The position numbers and the translations under genes are program-made. 64,000 nt of DNA from Sceloporus undulatus (Eukaryota > Chordata > Lepidosauria > Squamata > Phrynosomatidae). Under the pieces are notes generated by a model. That model ran no database searches, had not been told where the DNA came from, and saw only the letters and a list, made by a program, of their open reading frames with translations. Each line of letters opens with the position of its first letter. Positions within the stretch are counted from its first letter, which is position 1. Below are positions 53,251 to 64,000 of this stretch, piece after piece. The stretch covers positions 66,046,752 to 66,110,751 of the forward strand of contig NC_056527.1 of assembly GCF_019175285.1 (NCBI RefSeq). Reading direction: 5' to 3'.

Positions 53251-56200
53251 ACTTTGCATGATTTTGATCTATCGTCCAGAGGGTCACATCTTCGTTGAGC
53301 AGTGGAGAACACAGCTTCTAATAGCAATATCTTACCAATATTCTCTAGCAGACTATCCCTACAGAAAAAAAAATAGAACAACAACAGGACAGACAGAGCC
53401 TTGGGAGCTGATCCTACAGCATGGACTGGCACATATAGATACAAACAGTTCATCAGGTAATTAATTCCTATACTGAGTAAGGCATTAAAGTTTTAAGCCA
53501 ACATTTTAAATTGGGCTTAGAAATGAATAGGCAACAAATGCAGCAGATATAGTGCTGGATTGGCAAGCTTATGCTCTAGGCACCTGGGCAACTGAGACAG
53601 TTTCTGAGCTGTCTTCAGAGGCAGCCTCATGTAAAGATGGAATATAGATGACCAGCCAGCCTTTTAGGAATTGTAATAATACTGTGATTTTATTGAATAT
53701 ATTGTAATTGTATGTTTTTATCCTATGTTGTTATTCCGCCTCGATCCGCAGGGAGAGGCGGGAAATATAAATAAAATTTTATTATTGTTGTTGTTATTAT
53801 TATTAAAGCACACAATGATAGCCTAGCTGAGATGTTACTAGGGCATGGCTACTTGAGGTGAGGCCCATCAGCCCAACATAGGGCTACAGTTTAAACTGGT
53901 AAAAAACAGCTACTGCCATTGCCTACAAAGAGCATGAGTTCAAGACCACTCCAAGCCATGAATTTTATTCCCCAGAAGGTGTCACCTGCATCTAGAACTG
54001 ACTGAACAAGTTCATTGGTTCCCAATCCACAGTGCCTCCCTTGTCCATAGCCATACAGTACCAACTTGATTTTTCAGTGGAAGTTTTGCCACTATGAAGA
54101 CTAGTAGGGACAACCTCCTCCCTCAAAGAATCATTCATTATGTCAAAGGCCCAGAAAGCAAGCTTTTAGTCACCACAAAAATTCTAAAAACAGGTGGGAA
54201 GTCTCAACTTCCAAGCAGCTTGTCCACATCTGATGACTGCGTAAGGTGATACATCTCCAAAACAGCAGCATCCTTAGTACATCCATCTCCAACTGTCAAA
54301 CCTGCACCATTGTACAGGTAAGAGCAAATTTACGTGTGAAATGCAATGCCAGGCCTTCAGTAGTTCCGCCCTTGGCTCCTAGAGCCTATGTGCCTCATCA
54401 CTCAGAGAAAGCTCCAATAGCTGGTATTCCACAGATACAATCGTGACAGAGAAATAAGATTTCTTCCCCCCATACCTGGCAAAGAATAAGACCTTCAGTG
54501 ATTTCTTCACATAAGTTGAGTCATATTCATCAACTGTTTCATTCTCTCTGCTCTAGTTATTGGCCCAGCTGTTTAATTGCCCGCAGCTCTGTAATACACC
54601 AAGGAGTAAGCATAATTCTGTGGCTGGTCAAGAGAAACCATTTCAGGGAGCCAGAATACCCATGGACAGAGCACTGAGACTTCTTGATTAGCAGGCATCA
54701 TGACCCCATCTGCTACTGTCTCAGGTTTTCAACTTCCCTCTGATGCAGATATCACAGACCAAAAGTGGATTTTCCCTGAAACAATATATTGTCGTGGGCT
54801 TCCTGTGTTGTGATGCAAAGTATTTGGGAATGTCTTTGGCCTTGAATGGGCAACTAAGAGCCATTTATTTAAGACCTGCCTCCACTGGAGATGAAAACTG
54901 CTAAATCTCGTTTGTTGTTATGGATTGGCATTTTTGGACATGACGGTGGGTATGGCTGTTGTCCATACTGCTAGTCAAGAACTATTGTGGTTCTTACTTT
55001 GGTCATCTCCATATCTGAGGGAGAGAGTTTCAGCAAGACCATCAGCTAAATCTGCAGGAAACCCCACCACAAACATCAGAAAAGTATCTAGATAAATAAG
55101 CTCTCCATGGCGGATCATCCCTTAGGTTTTCCATCCCTACAAGGGATGCAGCTCGTCATAAAACCATGATAAATTGAGTGATGATTCAGTGGGATAGTCA
55201 TTCTACATCAGTTTCATACATCTATATTTGCATCCAGTGGGCAACCTTTTGTACCCCCAACATGTGTAGGAATAGCCACATAGAACAAGAATGTATATAC
55301 TTGTTTTTGTAAGTTGTTTTTGTTTAGTAGTTTTTGTTGTTTTTGCAAGCGCTCTGTAATCAAATGCTAACCACTTCCAGAAAACCAGATGTGTTAAGAG
55401 AAAGAAAAGTTTGTGTGTGAAAGTATATGCGCACATATGCAGACACATATGTGTCTATCCCCAGAAATGTCTTTGCCAATGGCTAGAAGCTTGTTAGATG
55501 ATTTTGTAACTACTATTTTTACTTTTGTAAAAATAAATATTTCTAGAAAAGATAACACAAAAGGCCAAATTATTATCTTGTTTCTTAAATGCATAGGCTA
55601 CTTTTCGGTAGCTCTCCCAGCCAGCAATAAATATTAAACGTTAAATAACAACATGCACAATATAATAATTACAGTACTCAAATACATACTACTTGTTTGG
55701 GAGATAAGCATTATTCCAAAGTGAAGATCAGTCTAGAGAACAGTGGTTTTCACTATGTTCTGAAAAACATAGAATAAAATATGGAAAAGAAGTGTATCTC
55801 TGTGTGAATGGTGATTCCCTTTGTTCATAAATAAAACTATTTTTGGAACTTGCACTTTGGAGTTCTGTTTCTTGGAACCAGTATACAGAGGCTTGATCAT
55901 TGCTTTGAGTTGTCTTGTCCTAAGGTTCGTCTTCCTTACCCTGAGGATTGGAGAAAAGGAGTTGGGCCTTGGGAAGTTGTAGCTCTGCTTTCTAGTATGT
56001 TTTAACTGATCCAGTCGGTGAGTGTGCTGTGATTATAAAGAGGAGATCAATAAGCATGCTGACTTGCTCAAGGCACTCTGTTACTTTCATCATGAATTTC
56101 AAAGTAGAGACCTGGCACTGGAGACAGATTTTCCAGAGCAAAGCCCTTAGAGTAATTGATTGCACCCTCAAAGGAGTTATACATTTTAAATAGGCAAGAT

Positions 56201-58984
56201 GGACAAAGGTAGAGGAAACAGAGCAAAGAGCATACACATTTATTAACCTGCAACTCAAATGACTGATGGCTAACCAATTTTCGTTACTTTTTCTTGCACA
56301 GAACAAAATCTAGCAAAGCACTGATCGTTCAGACACTGCCATTAGTTCTATGGGAAATATGGCAGAATGTTGACTGAGGTCTCCTATTTTGCCAACCCAA
56401 AATCATTCTGATGTTGCTTGGCTATGTGTGTCCCAGTTTTCATCCATGATATCTTGGGGGAATGCTATTCCAGGAATGCTGGTATAGAAATTAAATCACT
56501 CAATAATTAGGTACAATTACAAAATACAACAGAGACCAGCAAAACAATCCCCATGCGTAAACCTAGTTTCACCACTGCAACAGCTTAATATGATGCATTT
56601 TTACTTACTCAAGTAACATATGATGTATATTAACATATAGAAGGATGATTATAATAGAAACATTGGGAACGTCAGGAAATGACTGGTGAAGAGGAAGGCA
56701 GTTAACACCCTATTTCCTTCAGCATCTGAGCCCACAGCGTGTGAAGGGCTTGGAGCAATTGCACTAATGTAGCCAATGCTGAGGAATTTGGGGGATTATA
56801 ATCCAACAACACTGAGAACCAGTGTGGTGTAATAGTTACCTTTTAAATTAGTAACCATAACGGTAACTACTCAGGGCTTTGGGACTATAATTGTAACCAA
56901 TCGCTTTTAAAATTTAACTTTCACAAGTCTTTTGGTTCAGACATTTAGCCCCACAATAATAGCTTCCAAAGCAACTACAGTGGAAATGGGGACCCTCCAG
57001 TCCATAGGCCAAATGCAGATCACAAAGCTTCCAATCGAGCCTAGACTGCTGTGCCAGGCTGCCCTTCCCAGCCACTGACTGACAGGATAATTCCCCCCTG
57101 CAAAAGGGATGGAATATAAAACTTCCCCATTCAGTGCATAGTGATGAGGTTGAAGACGAAGCTTCCCTGCTTCTCAGCTGTTCTAGTGAGTACGTAACTG
57201 GCATTGGATGAATTATATCATAGAAATTTGTATCCACATGTGCAAAAAGATCATACAGCTCAGGCAAGACATGTATACATCTGTAAGAGAAAAATTCCAG
57301 ACTTACAAATAGCATCTTTCTTACAATTCTGGCTGTATGTGTATCTGAGGATCTGGCCTGCTTTTTGATGTGCAAAGGATATTCCTGCCAAGTTACATAT
57401 CACAACTAATAAGTGAATAAACAATTATTTTTCCCCAGCATATGCAGACAGTTGCTGCATTGTTCATTTCACTTACAGCTGACCATTTCCCCTCTGACAG
57501 GTGTCCTGGGACAGCAATTCACGCTTTTCCCAGCATGAAAATGAAATGATGGCAGAAAGCTTTGTTTGTTGAATTTTTGCCTGCCGTGAGGTTCTTAAAT
57601 GCCCAGAGCCTCTTTCAGGAAAAAAAATTGCAATCTTAGCTTGCAACACAAATGCTTTAATCTTACAGCTGAAGCATCCGACAAAAGCAAGGGGCCTCCC
57701 CCTCCGAAAGCTCTCCACCAAATTAATCACAGTTGGCCTATGTGTCAAATCATCATCTTGCTAGATTCCCCTGAAGCCCTGAGCCAGCTTTCTACTTTGT
57801 GATTTAATGGTGGTGGACAGCAATCCATTGCAGTTAGCTGGGCTGCAAAACACATGGTCACAGGTTTAGTTCAGAAATCCAGTGATTCTGAACTAAAGCA
57901 TTCAAGAAAATAGCAATGAGTAAAGTTCAGTGGACCTTGCTCCTGAATATGTGTGCATAAATTGATGGTTCTCACAGATTTAAAACCATATTAAACCCAG
58001 AGCTTGGAAAAGTTCCTTGTTAGTACTATATCTCCCTGAATTTCCAGCCAGGTTAACCAGTTAGGCTGGAAGATTTAGATCCAGAAAATTACTTTTCCAA
58101 AATCTGATTAAACTCAAGTTGTCTGTGGTTTGCAGATGAGGATTGTACTTGTCCTGGAGATATTTTAAAGGACATCTTACAGTTTTCAAGAGAGCTATAA
58201 GAGAATATTAGTATCTTGATGTTTTGTGGGTTTTAAACAGGTACAAAGTTGGAGGCTTTGGGCTAAAATAAAACTGTAATGCATCATTTGTCATGCTGTG
58301 ACTAATATGACTTCAGTGTATTTTAGCTATAGGGAAAAACTTGGGGGCAATGGGGGATTAACAGAAAAGAAGAATGTGAGACCAGGAAAAGGAAGAGGAA
58401 CAGGAATGTGTCCAGTGCTAGATTTCTATATGCACAATGTTGATCATTTTTCATGCATAGAGACTTTAAGTACTTTTAAATGGAGACACAAATGATAAAT
58501 TGTCCTGTAGATCTTGCTAATTCACCTTGTAATTCTCCACAACTTCATTTCATACGGTAACAACCAGTAGTAATGTGTATATTGCTTTTGTGTTTAGTAT
58601 TTCTGGCGGGATAATTTTGCAATTAATTCATCTTTTTTTTAAAAAAGCAAGTCAGTATTGTTTTTTAAAAAAATGTTGTGTGAAAAATCATAATTCAGCT
58701 TTCTATATCTGCTGAACAGTTTCTTGTTACTTCAGAAGTCAAGCTAAATAACTCTATTTTTGCCAGTATGCAGTGATGTATGTTGGAAGGCAAATAGGAA
58801 TAAGAAATAAGAATTCTGCCTTCCCAAATGAAATTTTCCTTCTGTCTCTAGCATTTCAGTATCTTAAAACTTCAGTTGAACATTCAGAAATACAGTTTAG
58901 GCCTCCAAAGAAAAATGGATAGGCAAAGTTACCAAGGCAATGCAAACACAGCAAATATAAGAAATTTAGGTGCAAATGATTTTC
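53251..58984. other. long intergenic stretch, repeat scraps only
   Basis: A generic LINE tail lies at 53730-53790 ('ttccgcctcgatccgcaggg', 'gcgggaaatataaataaaat') with a (TTA/TTG)n run; a SINE head scrap 'gagaaccagtgtggtgtaat' is at 56814. A 153-residue frame at 56914-57375 (-) is the longest here but carries no motif I recognise. Confidence 0.45.
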
Positions 58985-58987
58985 AGT

Positions 58988-59220
58988 GGCCTGTTACAGA
59001 CTGCCAAAATAAAGCTGCTTCGGGTCTCTTTGGAGGTATGCTATTTAAATGATGCATGGGTCCTAAGAGTCCGGAGGTCGCACCAAAGCCACACTCCATT
59101 CCTAAGCACTGGAGTGCAGATTTGGTGCAGCTTCCGGATTCTTAGGATGCATGCATCATTTAAATAGCATACCTCCAAAGAGACCCGAAGCAGCTTTATT
59201 TTGGCAGTCTGTAACAGGCC
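58988..59220. mobile_element. palindromic MITE, family A, copy with AGT duplication
   Basis: Perfect family ends. AGT is duplicated at 58985-58987 and 59221-59223. The 233-bp palindrome is among the best preserved. Confidence 0.92.
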
Positions 59221-59674
59221 AGTGTCTCACTCTCTTCAATGTTCAAAATTTGGGGACTGAAGAAAAATGTCATTTGGGGAGGAAGCCCTGTTTTAGCGTG
59301 TGTGGGAAGGGGACTAGCTACATCACTACATTAACCTAACCTCCACATAGGTTACTTACTTCTTTACCCTAAATCACCAAATTACATTTCAGCATTATGA
59401 TGAGCAGTCTTGGCCTGTGTTTTTTAATCGTACAACTGCAGGCTAGGTGTCTTGAAAATGTGTAACATTCCCCCAAAGAAATAAGCAGTTTCTTTCAAGT
59501 CATTATTCAAGGTATTTTGCATATTGTACAGTGTTGTAGCAGACTTTTGTCACCTGTTGACTTCTGTCCTTACATTGTTTGCCATCCACTGATCCATTTT
59601 GTGTAAATTCATCTACAGCAATTGCTTCATCTGAAGCTCAATCCTGCCCCCCTTTTTACAGGGAACATATAACT

Positions 59675-59900
59675 CTTACGTTTAAACAACTTCTGTGGCT
59701 ACTGGTTCATTTCTATACACAGTTCAACATGCTAGTCATATCTATAAAGCCATTTAAGGCTTAAGACCAGACTATTTGGAACACAGCATCTCTTCATATC
59801 AGCCTGTCCAAGTTTTAAGATCCTTGGAGGAGGACTTTCTCTTGGTCCCATCACTTTAGTTAGAACTAAATTTGGTTCTTTCTCTGCACATTGCAGCAGT
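59675..59900 (+). mobile_element. L2-clade LINE fragment
   Basis: Translated blocks LLWLLVHFYTQFNMLVISIK and, in a shifted frame, DPWRRTFSWSHHF match the L2 reverse transcriptase C terminus in the same order as the copy at 23760. It is broken and diverged. Confidence 0.65.
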
Positions 59901-60335
59901 TCTATTGGTATGTCATCTGTTCATGGTAATTAATTTGCCTTAATTGCTTGGAGTGCCACATTTACTTATTTCACTGTGACCATGTCCCTGGCCTCTCTCC
60001 ATAATTCTTCTGGTTCCTGGTCAGCTAGGCTTAACAGTACAAGTCTATTTTTCACTTTTTCTTTGAATTATTCTGGGGCGTTCTTCAGGTCCTGTTTTGG
60101 CATAATGATTTATTTTGTGTTCTACTTCACTTTCATTAAAATTTTTGACATGAGTGGTTCATGGTCTGTGCCAAAGTCTCATTTTTGCTACAAGTATAGA
60201 GCTTTTCTATCTTCTGTTTCTGATTATGTAGTCTATCTTATTTTTATATTGGCCCTCTGGAGATGTCCACATATACAATCTCCTATCTGGTTGTATGAAG
60301 AAAGTGATTGCAATGAATAGATTGTTGGCCTTGAA
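59880..60335 (-). mobile_element. RTE-BovB LINE fragment (endonuclease region), antisense
   Basis: On the - strand HTWTSP, the block KIDYI, DFGTDHEPL and VKNRLVLLSLADQEPEELWR follow one another, matching the end of the BovB apurinic endonuclease domain and the linker after it. It is dead. It covers a different part of the LINE from the two fragments at 17.6-20.2 kb. Confidence 0.75.
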
Positions 60336-60410
60336 AAACTCTTATCAGTCCCTTTCCTGCTTCATTTCTTGAAAATACACGCCCATTTCATTAAAAGACA
60401 TATTATAGTA

Positions 60411-60664
60411 CAGTGGTATCTCGGGATACGAAATACCCAGGTTACGAATTTTTCGGGATACGAAAAAATCCCATAGGGATTTATTGTTTCAGGTTACGAA
60501 AGTTTTTTCGGGTTACGAAAAAACTCCGGCGCTATTTTAAATGGAGCCGCGGCAGAGCCGCGGCTTTTTCCCCATTAGCGCCTATGGGTTTTCGGCTTAC
60601 GAAGGCTTTTCGGGTTACGAAAGCGGCCGCGGAACGAATTATTTTCGTAACCCGAGGCACCACT
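60411..60664. mobile_element. mariner/Tigger-like MITE with TA duplication and internal TTACGAA repeats
   Basis: The ends CAGTGGTATCTCGGGATACG and CGTAACCCGAGGCACCACT are imperfect inverted repeats. TA flanks it at 60409-60410 and 60665-60666. GGTTACGAA, GGATACGAA and related octamers occur repeatedly within it on the + strand, and a GC-rich hairpin 'ggagccgcggcagagccgcggc' type core is near 60542-60565. It is non-coding. Confidence 0.8.
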
Positions 60665-60666
60665 TA

Positions 60667-62900
60667 CCTATTAATCTTATGCTTTGCGGTTCCTTGATTT
60701 TATAGAGGTCTGTAAAAAAAGTAATGTTTAATATTTGTAATATTTTTTCATGTTATATTATATATATTGTAAGGACTTTTGGTTACATGCAATAAAGTTT
60801 ATGACTGACAACGTGCAGAAACAAACTGTGCAGTTTCACCAAACATCTTATTCTAGAAGGTTATCAATCCAATATCTTATTCAAGTCTCGCTTCATATAT
60901 ATGTGATATACTCACAATAAAAATCAAACACTGCTTCTTTGTTGCCCAGTCAGAACAAACCCTGAGGCAAAAGGTTGTGAACTACAGAGGCTCTTCGAAT
61001 CTTTTTGCAGACTTCACAGAAATGAAGGCAGCTTGTAGCTACAGGATGATCTGTATTTTACAGTCTGTGCTTGTAGATCCTGTGTAATAAATCTATTTTC
61101 CAGATTTTAGGTGTTCTCAATGGTGGCCGTTCTCCTCTCCTCCAACCCCAAGTTTAGAAACAATGATAAAGGGAACAGGAACCACTAAAAAGCGCTTCTT
61201 CAATCCACTAAGGGTTGTACTTACTTGTCTTTAATCAGATTCAGCAAACCCTTTCCAAAGGTACTAACATCATACAGGGGAGGAAAAACCCTCAGCAGAG
61301 AAAAATCAAAACAACTCACTCAATTACCCAGTAGCTTTCATGAAAAATTGACTTTGGATGAAGAAAAGAAAGAGCTGGGGGAGAAAGAGGGAAAGGAAGA
61401 TTGTGTCTTGTCAGCAGCCTTTATTATCCAATGTTGGGTGAGAGAATGAGCGAAAAGAAATTGATTAGCTAAGTTCTTGTTACATAATTTATTGAGCTGG
61501 AAGGGAGGAAATGATAAGGGATTCTCTACATTGGATACTTTAAAAGGATTAAACCGTTTGGATGACAAGTCTGCAGGCACTGTCATGGACCTGCGTTTTT
61601 TTAAGTAAGCTTAGTGCCTGTCCATGAATTGGAGGTATTTTTAAATGATGGTGACAAGGACACAAATTCCTAGGTGTTAGGACTGTCAGTGACTAGGATC
61701 AGGAAAACTAAATTCAACCAACATGTTCATTTCTCACGTACTCCTGAACAACATATAATTATGGCAGGCAAGGTAAGCCTATTATCTGGGAGCAGTGGTG
61801 TAGATGCGAGTCGATTGACTCATATTCATGTCAGACACAAGCCGCTTCCATTACTGGACTTGGACTCAACTTGGCAATAAATAATGCATTGACTCAACTC
61901 AACTTGCAATCTATATATTTTTAATGATCAACTTGCAGGCTTAATTTCATCCAGAAACAGCAAACGCATTAGGCAATGGTCTTGAGGTTGAGATTGAGAT
62001 CTATTCAGCAGCCTGTCCCCACTACACATTGGAGGAGTCTTCTGCTTCAAGCCCATTGCCTAATGTGTTTGCTGTTCCCCTTCAAGAAAAAACACCCCAT
62101 TGCCCTGTGCTAAGGTGAGTCTTGCCTGCTGCTTCTATGGAAAGCTTTAGAAGGCTCCTCCACTGTGCAGTGAACAAGCTGCCCAGTAGACCTTGTTTTT
62201 CTACAATGCAATCTTGATAAATTACCCATGATAATTTAAATTGTTTACCTAACTTTGTGCACACCTTCTTGATTTTCCAGTTATTGAAATTCCAAGTCCC
62301 CACATCCCACCAGCACCTCCTTTTTTCTGTTAAAGTTGGCACCCAGACTTGAAATGCACCTTGATACTTGCCTTGAAAGTATCTTGCAAGGACCTGAGAC
62401 TCAAGTTGAGACTTGAAGGCAAATACTTGAGATGTCACATGAGACTTGAATATATCACTGCCTGGGAGCCTTGCTTCTTTTTTTAAATTTTTTAGAATTT
62501 ATATTAAACCACAACCGAGTGGATAAAAACAAAACAGAATCAAAATGCTACTAAGGGGGTGGGAGCGGGTATATGTGGATAGCTAACCATCACAACCTTA
62601 CAAATATAAGCCTTGCTTCTGAGCTTTTCAAAAGCATCTAGCTAGGTGCTACAGGAATTTGAATGCTGGACTAGATGGACATTTTTCCTGACCAGCAGGA
62701 CCAGCAGTATTTCCATTCTTATGGATTGATAGGGATGGCCCTACAATAAGGTAGAGTGAAGCAACCATCTTACATGAGAGATTCTGGGGGGACAGGTCTT
62801 GTATCCTCTACTGTAAGTGAAATCAAAGATACTGTGATCTCACTAGCGTAGATATAAATGTATGCAGCCAATCTGATGACATGTTGAATAGGGAAGATGC
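60667..62900. other. intergenic, no gene seen
   Basis: T-rich and A-rich stretches near 62470-62540 may be a degraded LINE 3' end in antisense. The rest shows no landmark. Frames up to 118 residues here have no motif. Confidence 0.4.
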
Positions 62901-62907
62901 CATCTTC

Positions 62908-63066
62908 CAGGGACGTAGCTAGGATTTTAGGAGGGGGGGGGGGGCAGACTAAGTGCCACCATTATAATGGGGCTTGACTGCGGCGGCGCAGGAGCCCGCC
63001 CCATTCATTTCTAAAGGGGGGGGGGGGTCCCCCCCAAAAACCCCCCCCCCCCCGGCTACGTCCCTG
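62908..63066. mobile_element. hAT-type MITE with long G and C runs
   Basis: The ends CAGGGACGTAGCTAGGATTT and GGCTACGTCCCTG are inverted. CATCTTC is duplicated at 62901-62907 and 63067-63073 (seven of the eight bases expected for hAT). Inside are G runs (about 62931-62943, 63016-63027) and C runs (about 63029-63035, 63041-63053). Confidence 0.85.
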
Positions 63067-63102
63067 CATCTTCTCCTTCATTTCTGGCATCAAAATGTCT
63101 TA

Positions 63103-63312
63103 GGCTGTATCTAATGCAGAAATAATACAGTCTGACAACACTTTAAATATAATAGCTCAATGCTGGGATTTTTAGCTTGTTGCAGCACTAGAGTGCTCTG
63201 ACAGAGAAGACTAAATACCTCAGAAAACTACAAATCCCAGAATTTCATAACATTGAGCCATAGCAGTTAAAATGGTGTCAGACTGCATTATTTCTGTAGT
63301 GTAGATGCAGCC
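63103..63312. mobile_element. palindromic MITE, family B1
   Basis: The ends 'ggctgtatctaatgcagaaa' and 'tttctgtagtgtagatgcagcc' are inverted. The inner arms 'ctgggatttttagcttgttg' and 'aactacaaatcccagaattt' pair around 'gctctgacagagaag'. Flanking triplets TTA and TTG. Confidence 0.8.
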
Positions 63313-63591
63313 TTGGTCTTTTCACTTGAGTATGCAATAATAATGTTTTGTTGAATGAAATAACAGATTTGAACTCATATGCGTGATGCTTCTCACCGCA
63401 TGTCATATTGTGGGGTACCAATGAGGACTGCAGGGATTAGGCAGAGTTAGGGAGCTGCTGAGTGCAGCTATTTTGGATGTCAGAAAAAGGCAGAGAAAAC
63501 AACAATGAATTGTTAGTTATGTATTGTGTTATTATCCTGTTTTACAGTCAAGAAACGGGGAGGGCAGATTTTGGATTTTTTTGTCTCATGT

Positions 63592-63932
63592 AACAGCTTA
63601 GTGGTTATGATGCCAGTTCTGACAATTGGAAGTTTGGAACATTAGCAGTTCAAGGCCTGAGTGCTACATGATGGGGTCAGCTCCTGTCACTAGTCCCAGC
63701 TTCTGCCAACCTCAAAAGCATGTAAATGCAAGTAGATAAATAGGTACCACTTTGGTGGGAAGGTAACAGTGTTTGGTGCAGTCATGCTGGCCACATGACC
63801 ACATAACCACCAGAGCAGTCCTTGGACAACTCTGGCTCTTCAGCTTAGTAATGGAGATGAGCAGTGCCCCTATAGTCAGTTATGACTATACATTAATGTC
63901 AAGGGACTACTTTTACTTTTGCCTTTTTTAAC
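63592..63932 (+). mobile_element. Sauria SINE
   Basis: 'cagcttctgccaacctcaaa', 'gtagataaataggtaccact', 'ggtgggaaggtaacagtgt', 'cagtcatgctggccacatga', 'aatggagatgagcagtgcc' and the 3' end 'gggactacttttacttttgc' are the family landmarks in order. It is a full-length or nearly full-length copy, diverged. Confidence 0.85.
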
Positions 63933-64000
63933 AGAATAATATGTCATTTTTAGGGTAGAATGCACCTTGATTCATTGGGTGGCATCTGGGTTGAGTCTGC

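Overview
This window is vertebrate nuclear DNA, most likely from a squamate reptile and probably an iguanian-type lizard. Three things point there: the single-copy genes read as PSMA2, MRPL32 and C7orf25; introns are large and vertebrate-like; and the repeats are a squamate mixture of Sauria SINE, a 5S-derived SINE, tRNA-derived SINEs, RTE-BovB, L2 and CR1 LINEs, SPIN-like and other hAT elements, Tigger-like elements and many palindromic MITEs. The gene order and orientation C7orf25 (-), PSMA2 (-), MRPL32 (+) matches human 7p14.1.

Layout. 1-6.2 kb is repeats, including a Sauria SINE split by a MITE and a SINE split by two DNA elements. 6.3-7.4 kb holds two exons of an unrecognised, apparently secreted, Ser/Glu/Pro/Gly-rich protein on the + strand. 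14.8-16.05 kb is the intact single coding exon of C7orf25 on the - strand; a possible upstream promoter lies near 21.9 kb. 17-22.7 kb is dense with repeats (two BovB fragments, a 21-bp minisatellite inside an inverted-repeat element, a 10-N gap). 26.47-37.51 kb is complete PSMA2 in eight coding exons on the - strand. 37.5-38.1 kb is a GC-rich divergent promoter shared with MRPL32. MRPL32 runs from 38.08 kb on the + strand; its last exon occurs twice because about 2.6 kb is tandemly duplicated (42.0-44.6 and 44.6-47.2 kb), and a third 61-bp scrap of that exon lies inside a Tigger-like element at 47.4 kb. 48-64 kb has no recognisable gene and carries scattered MITEs, SINEs and LINE fragments.

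The three named genes are housekeeping genes. PSMA2 encodes a 20S proteasome alpha-ring subunit, MRPL32 encodes mitoribosomal protein bL32m, and C7orf25 is a conserved DUF1308 protein of unknown role. The most informative observations are the MRPL32 duplication with an indel-only difference pattern that looks like uncorrected long-read sequence, the exon scrap inside a transposon, and a set of palindromic MITE families that share a terminal motif and 3-bp target duplications, some inserted into one another. I see no tRNA or rRNA gene, no CRISPR array and no intact transposase. All calls come from reading alone; no search or alignment was run.
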